This document shows, piece after piece, positions 61,205 through 64,000 of a stretch of 64,000 nucleotides of DNA. The translations under genes and the position numbers were made by a program. The notes under the pieces were generated by a model. It did not search any database. It had not been told where the DNA came from and was given only the letters and a program-made list of their open reading frames with translations. Source of the stretch: Burkholderia sp. Ax-1719 (GTDB taxonomy: Bacteria > Pseudomonadota > Gammaproteobacteria > Burkholderiales > Burkholderiaceae). Within the stretch, counting starts at the first letter, position 1. Every line of letters starts with the position of its first letter. Location of the stretch: NCBI RefSeq assembly GCF_011753055.1, contig NZ_VWWJ01000012.1:1-64000 (forward strand), in the 5' to 3' direction.

Positions 61205-62038
61205 TCAAATCACGCAGCGCGCCGCGCGATTGCGTAGTGCGCGAATCGCGCTGTACGCAGTGAGCGCCGAAGTCTTCGGGTTATCCGGCAGCGGTTTGCC
61301 GCACATTTCCAGCGACATCTCGCCAAACGCGCCGCGCGCCACGATGCGATGCACGTTGCGCTCGACGGCCGGATCGGCAATCAGGCGCACCGTGGTGTGA
61401 TCGAGGCCGAGGCCCGCGAGCGCAATCGTCGCCGCCACGTTGGCGTTCTTCGGAAACAGACGCGCCGCTTCACGCGCGCTGCCTTCGAAAATCACCTGCT
61501 CTTTAGCGAGCGTGCGCAGATCGCAGACCTTTTCCGCGGGCGTATCGAGCCAACCCAGCGGCGGCTTGCGGCCCGTGTACAGCACCTCGTCCAGACCGCC
61601 GAGCTTCGCTGCGGACAGCGCATCGATACCGCCGATCGCACCGGAAAGCAGCGTGAGCGTGGCGTCGCCCTCGTCTGCCGCGAGCGACAGGCGTTCGAGC
61701 AGATCGAGGTCGGACAGCGCGCCAATCGATGCCACCGCGCAATCGGTGCCGCTTTGCAGCAGCGGCACGACGTGATCGACGAGCGCCGCGTGTCCCGCGC
61801 ATTCCAGCGCGAATTGCGGCTTCGACGACAGCAGGCTCACCGACGACACCACTTCCACCGAACCGTCGACCTGCTTGCGCACCTCGTCGGCGTGGTGTTC
61901 GGGCACGATCACATGCGAGACGTGCACGAGCGGGTCGGCTGCCACCGCGCGATACACCGTCTGGCCGATCGCGCCGAAGCCGATCATCGCGATATCGATG
62001 GGGGCGTTGGCTGCGTGCGCGGCGTGACCGTTATGCAT
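61205..62038 (-). CDS. Aspartate dehydrogenase-like NAD(P)-dependent protein
   Basis: A 277-residue Rossmann protein with GFGAIG at the N-terminus and the C-terminal domain of L-aspartate dehydrogenases (NVAATIALAGLGLDHTTVR; the His there is at the position of the proposed catalytic His). Enzymes of this group oxidise aspartate to iminoaspartate, or reduce other oxo acids with ammonia. It overlaps the TPP gene by 8 bases with a GAGGAG site before its ATG. Its place in a ring-cleavage operon is unusual; it might act as an amino- or iminoacid dehydrogenase on a nitrogen-containing product. Confidence 0.85.
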   Translation of the reverse strand: MHNGHAAHAANAPIDIAMIGFGAIGQTVYRAVAADPLVHVSHVIVPEHHADEVRKQVDGSVEVVSSVSLLSSKPQFALECAGHAALVDHVVPLLQSGTDCAVASIGALSDLDLLERLSLAADEGDATLTLLSGAIGGIDALSAAKLGGLDEVLYTGRKPPLGWLDTPAEKVCDLRTLAKEQVIFEGSAREAARLFPKNANVAATIALAGLGLDHTTVRLIADPAVERNVHRIVARGAFGEMSLEMCGKPLPDNPKTSALTAYSAIRALRNRAARCVI

Positions 62039-63689
62039 GTTCCGGCTCCTCTTTGCGCACCGGCGGGCCTGCAAATACGGCTTCGAAGCTGCCCACGGCT
62101 TTCATGTCGACTTCGAGCAGCACCGGGCCGTCGAACGCCATACCTTCGCTGATCACCGCATCGGCGTTGTCGAGCGACGAGAGACGGAAGTGCTTCAGGC
62201 CCAGGCTCGCGCAGAACTGCGAGAACTCCGGCTGGTGCAGATCGACGAACATGCGGCGGCCGCCATACTGTGCGTCCTGAATGTTGCGGATCACGCCGTA
62301 GCACTGGTCGTTCATCAGCACGATCATGACGTTGGCCTTTTCCTGCACGGCCGTGGCCAGTTCGCCCACGTTGACCATCAGGCCGCCGTCGCCGACCAGA
62401 CACACGGTCTTGGCCGCGGAATTCGCCAGCGCCGCGCCGATGCCCATCTGCATGCCCTGGCCGATACCGCCACCGAGCGCGTGCACGCCCGCACGCGGCG
62501 TGAAGATCTTCAGCAGGCGGTTGCCCCACGTGCTGTTCGAGATCGTGACGTCGCGCACCCAGTTGTAGTCGCGGCCCACGGCGCGCTGCAGCGCTTCGAC
62601 CAGGCGACGATACGGGCCCAGACCCTTGGCCGTGTCTTCGACCGCGATATCGCGTGCGGCGGCCAGATCGGCGGCGAATTCCGGATCGACCTTGATGCGA
62701 TTTTCGAGGCGAGTGGCGAGTGCGTTGAGCACGCGCTCAGCGTCGCCATGCACGAACAGCGCGTTGCGATAGCCACGGTTATCGGCCAGTGCATCGGCGT
62801 CCACGCGATAGAGCGGTTGCGGCAGACCGAGCTTGTATTTGAGCGTTTCGTTGCCGCGCAGGCGCGAGCCCACCACCAGCATCGCGTCACACGTCTTGTA
62901 GAAGCGCTCGACCGACGGGCTCACGTTGAATGCGCCCAGCGTCGCCGGATGATCTTCCGGCAGCACGCCACGGCCCTGCACGCTCGTCACCACGCCAAAG
63001 CCCAGCGCCACCAGACGCTCGACCGCAGCGCGTGCGTGACGCGTGCCGCCGCCCAGCCACAGCAGCGGGCGCTTCGCCTTCGCGAGTTCGTTCGCGAGTT
63101 GTTCGACGCGCGCTTCATCGTGCGTGAGCGTCGTGAGGTGCGGCGCGGCCAGATCGGCGGGCCAGTCGGTCAGCGCAGCCTGGATGTCGATGGGGATTTC
63201 GACGCTAACGGGGCCGCTCGGCGCGGTCTGCGCCACGCGCACGGCTTCGCGGATGGTCGGCAGTGCGGTTTCGACCGAACGCACGCGGAACGCGGCCTTC
63301 GAAATCGACGAGAGCATCGACAATTGATCGGGCGCCTCGTGAATATAGGCGAGGTCCTGATCGAGGTATTCGGTTTCGATCTGGCCGGTGATGTGCAGCA
63401 GGGCCGTGCCCGCCGTGAGAGCTTCGACCATTGCGCCCGCAGCGTTGCCCGCCGCCGTGCCCGTGCTCGTGAACGCCACGCCGAGGCCGCCCGAAACACG
63501 CGCGAGGCCGTCGGCCATGTTGAGCGCGCCGGCTTCGCCGCGTGCGCCCACATAGCGGATCTTGCCGCGCACGCCGATGGCGTCGAGGATCGGCATGTTG
63601 TGGATCGAAATCACGCCGAAGGCGGTTTGGACTCCACATTGTTCGAGGAAGGCGGCGATCAGTTCGCCGACGGTGGTTTGCTTAGACAT
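62031..63689 (-). CDS. Thiamine diphosphate-dependent enzyme (acetolactate synthase-like), second copy
   Basis: A 552-residue TPP enzyme: catalytic Glu in GARGEAGALNMADG, TPP/Mg motif GDGGLMVN with NDQCYG. It is a distant paralogue of the enzyme at 50647-52323. The start at 63689 has GGAGG eleven bases upstream and overlaps the SDR stop by 8 nt. As no small subunit gene exists, a decarboxylase/carboligase or a lyase role for a catabolic oxo acid is more likely than branched-chain synthesis. Confidence 0.87.
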   Translation of the reverse strand: MSKQTTVGELIAAFLEQCGVQTAFGVISIHNMPILDAIGVRGKIRYVGARGEAGALNMADGLARVSGGLGVAFTSTGTAAGNAAGAMVEALTAGTALLHITGQIETEYLDQDLAYIHEAPDQLSMLSSISKAAFRVRSVETALPTIREAVRVAQTAPSGPVSVEIPIDIQAALTDWPADLAAPHLTTLTHDEARVEQLANELAKAKRPLLWLGGGTRHARAAVERLVALGFGVVTSVQGRGVLPEDHPATLGAFNVSPSVERFYKTCDAMLVVGSRLRGNETLKYKLGLPQPLYRVDADALADNRGYRNALFVHGDAERVLNALATRLENRIKVDPEFAADLAAARDIAVEDTAKGLGPYRRLVEALQRAVGRDYNWVRDVTISNSTWGNRLLKIFTPRAGVHALGGGIGQGMQMGIGAALANSAAKTVCLVGDGGLMVNVGELATAVQEKANVMIVLMNDQCYGVIRNIQDAQYGGRRMFVDLHQPEFSQFCASLGLKHFRLSSLDNADAVISEGMAFDGPVLLEVDMKAVGSFEAVFAGPPVRKEEPEHA

Positions 63690-64000
63690 GACGTGCAACG
63701 CCTCCAGATACATCGATATGACTGCCCGTCGTGTAGGACGACAGGGACGTGGCCAGATAAAACAGCGCCTGCGCCGCTTCTTCGGGAAGACCGAAGCGGC
63801 CCAGCGGAATGTGCTTCTTGCGTGCGAGATCGCCGGTCCATTGCTGCCAGGTTTGGCCGGCGGCCTGGGCGGCGGCGTCGTTCTCGTAGCGGCGACGCCA
63901 TTGGCCCGACTCCACGATGCCGATCAGGATCGAGTTCACGCGGATCTGCTCGGGCGCGAGTTCCACCGCAAGCGATTTGATGAGGCTGAGCACGCCCGCG
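63682..64000 (-). CDS. SDR family oxidoreductase, C-terminal fragment
   Basis: The C-terminal about 106 residues of a short-chain dehydrogenase; the gene runs off the right edge. AGVLSLIKSLAVELAPEQIR is the helix following the catalytic YxxxK in SDRs (the motif itself is outside), and GRFGLPEEAAQALFYLATSL plus GSHIDVSGG is the typical end. It would reduce or oxidise a hydroxy/oxo group, for example a dihydrodiol. It is the first visible gene of the right-edge operon. Confidence 0.85.
   Translation of the reverse strand, partial: AGVLSLIKSLAVELAPEQIRVNSILIGIVESGQWRRRYENDAAAQAAGQTWQQWTGDLARKKHIPLGRFGLPEEAAQALFYLATSLSSYTTGSHIDVSGGVARHV

Noticed and set aside
58851..61400. Very long plus-strand open frame (849 codons) opposite the VOC and aldehyde dehydrogenase genes
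   Set aside because: Both minus-strand genes have complete catalytic motifs. The plus-strand product is His/Arg-rich and shows no family features.
62037..63980. Plus-strand open frame of 647 codons opposite the second TPP enzyme
   Set aside because: No domain, biased composition, and directly antisense to a gene with clear TPP motifs.
1..64000. Search for tRNA, rRNA, transposase, integrase and CRISPR features
   Set aside because: No sequence with the necessary motifs was found by reading; none is reported.

Overview
The window reads as chromosomal DNA of a Burkholderiaceae betaproteobacterium, most likely Paraburkholderia or a close relative. The basis is the high G+C content and strong GC3 codon bias, the family mix (Burkholderia-type porin, DUF2946/PCuAC pair, many LysR regulators and MFS carriers), an orphan T6SS VgrG, and the dense aromatic-acid gene content. 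I found no rRNA, tRNA, CRISPR array, insertion sequence or phage gene. Three genes are incomplete or anomalous: the RND adaptor cut by the left edge, the SDR cut by the right edge, and an OmpR-type regulator with a degenerate receiver.

Left part (1-28.5 kb): efflux, envelope and accessory modules. An RND adaptor start (1-188) is divergent from a two-component system (356-2477). A copper pair follows (DUF2946 and PCuAC, 2575-3551). A six-gene minus-strand operon (9844 to 3545) encodes a NitT/TauT-type ABC importer, two amidases and a GntR/FCD regulator, which looks like uptake and hydrolysis of an amide-type nitrogen source. A long VgrG (10684-14553) carries a C-terminal HEARH zincin-like domain and overlaps a secreted protein gene that is its likely immunity partner. 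A LysR/MdtD pair diverges around a perfect dyad. A pseudo-receiver regulator, BaeSR, two tandem family-9 glycosyltransferases, an LptD homologue, small secreted proteins behind a PmrA-box-like array, an H-NS-like protein and an aldo/keto reductase follow.

Middle part (28.5-35.4 kb): an MFS carrier, an aconitase-superfamily protein with its domains fused in reverse order, a LysR gene bracketed by short tandem repeats, and a tandem pair of 2OG-Fe(II) oxygenase homologues.

Right part (35.4-64 kb): aromatic catabolism. The core operon (35760-43036) encodes two 4,5-dihydroxyphthalate-decarboxylase-like proteins, a LigJ-like hydratase, a LigI-like hydrolase, an MFS carrier, a one-subunit LigB-type ring-cleavage dioxygenase and an HpcH-type aldolase. 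A porin, an AraC regulator, a periplasmic lactonase, a second copy of the MFS carrier, a LysR regulator, an oxo-acid semialdehyde dehydrogenase and a TPP enzyme follow. A 36-bp element occurs four times in this part, each time in the same orientation and at the same distance (19 nt) from a -10-like hexamer. It lies in front of the core operon, the lactonase/MFS pair, a TolB-like periplasmic propeller gene and a Tsx-like outer-membrane protein gene. This defines a candidate regulon, probably of the AraC protein encoded next to one copy. The final minus-strand operon (64000 to 55923) pairs a two-domain extradiol dioxygenase with a ferredoxin reductase, an aldehyde dehydrogenase, an aspartate-dehydrogenase-like protein, an acetolactate-synthase-like TPP enzyme, an SDR and an MFS carrier. 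Its substrate cannot be read from the sequence.
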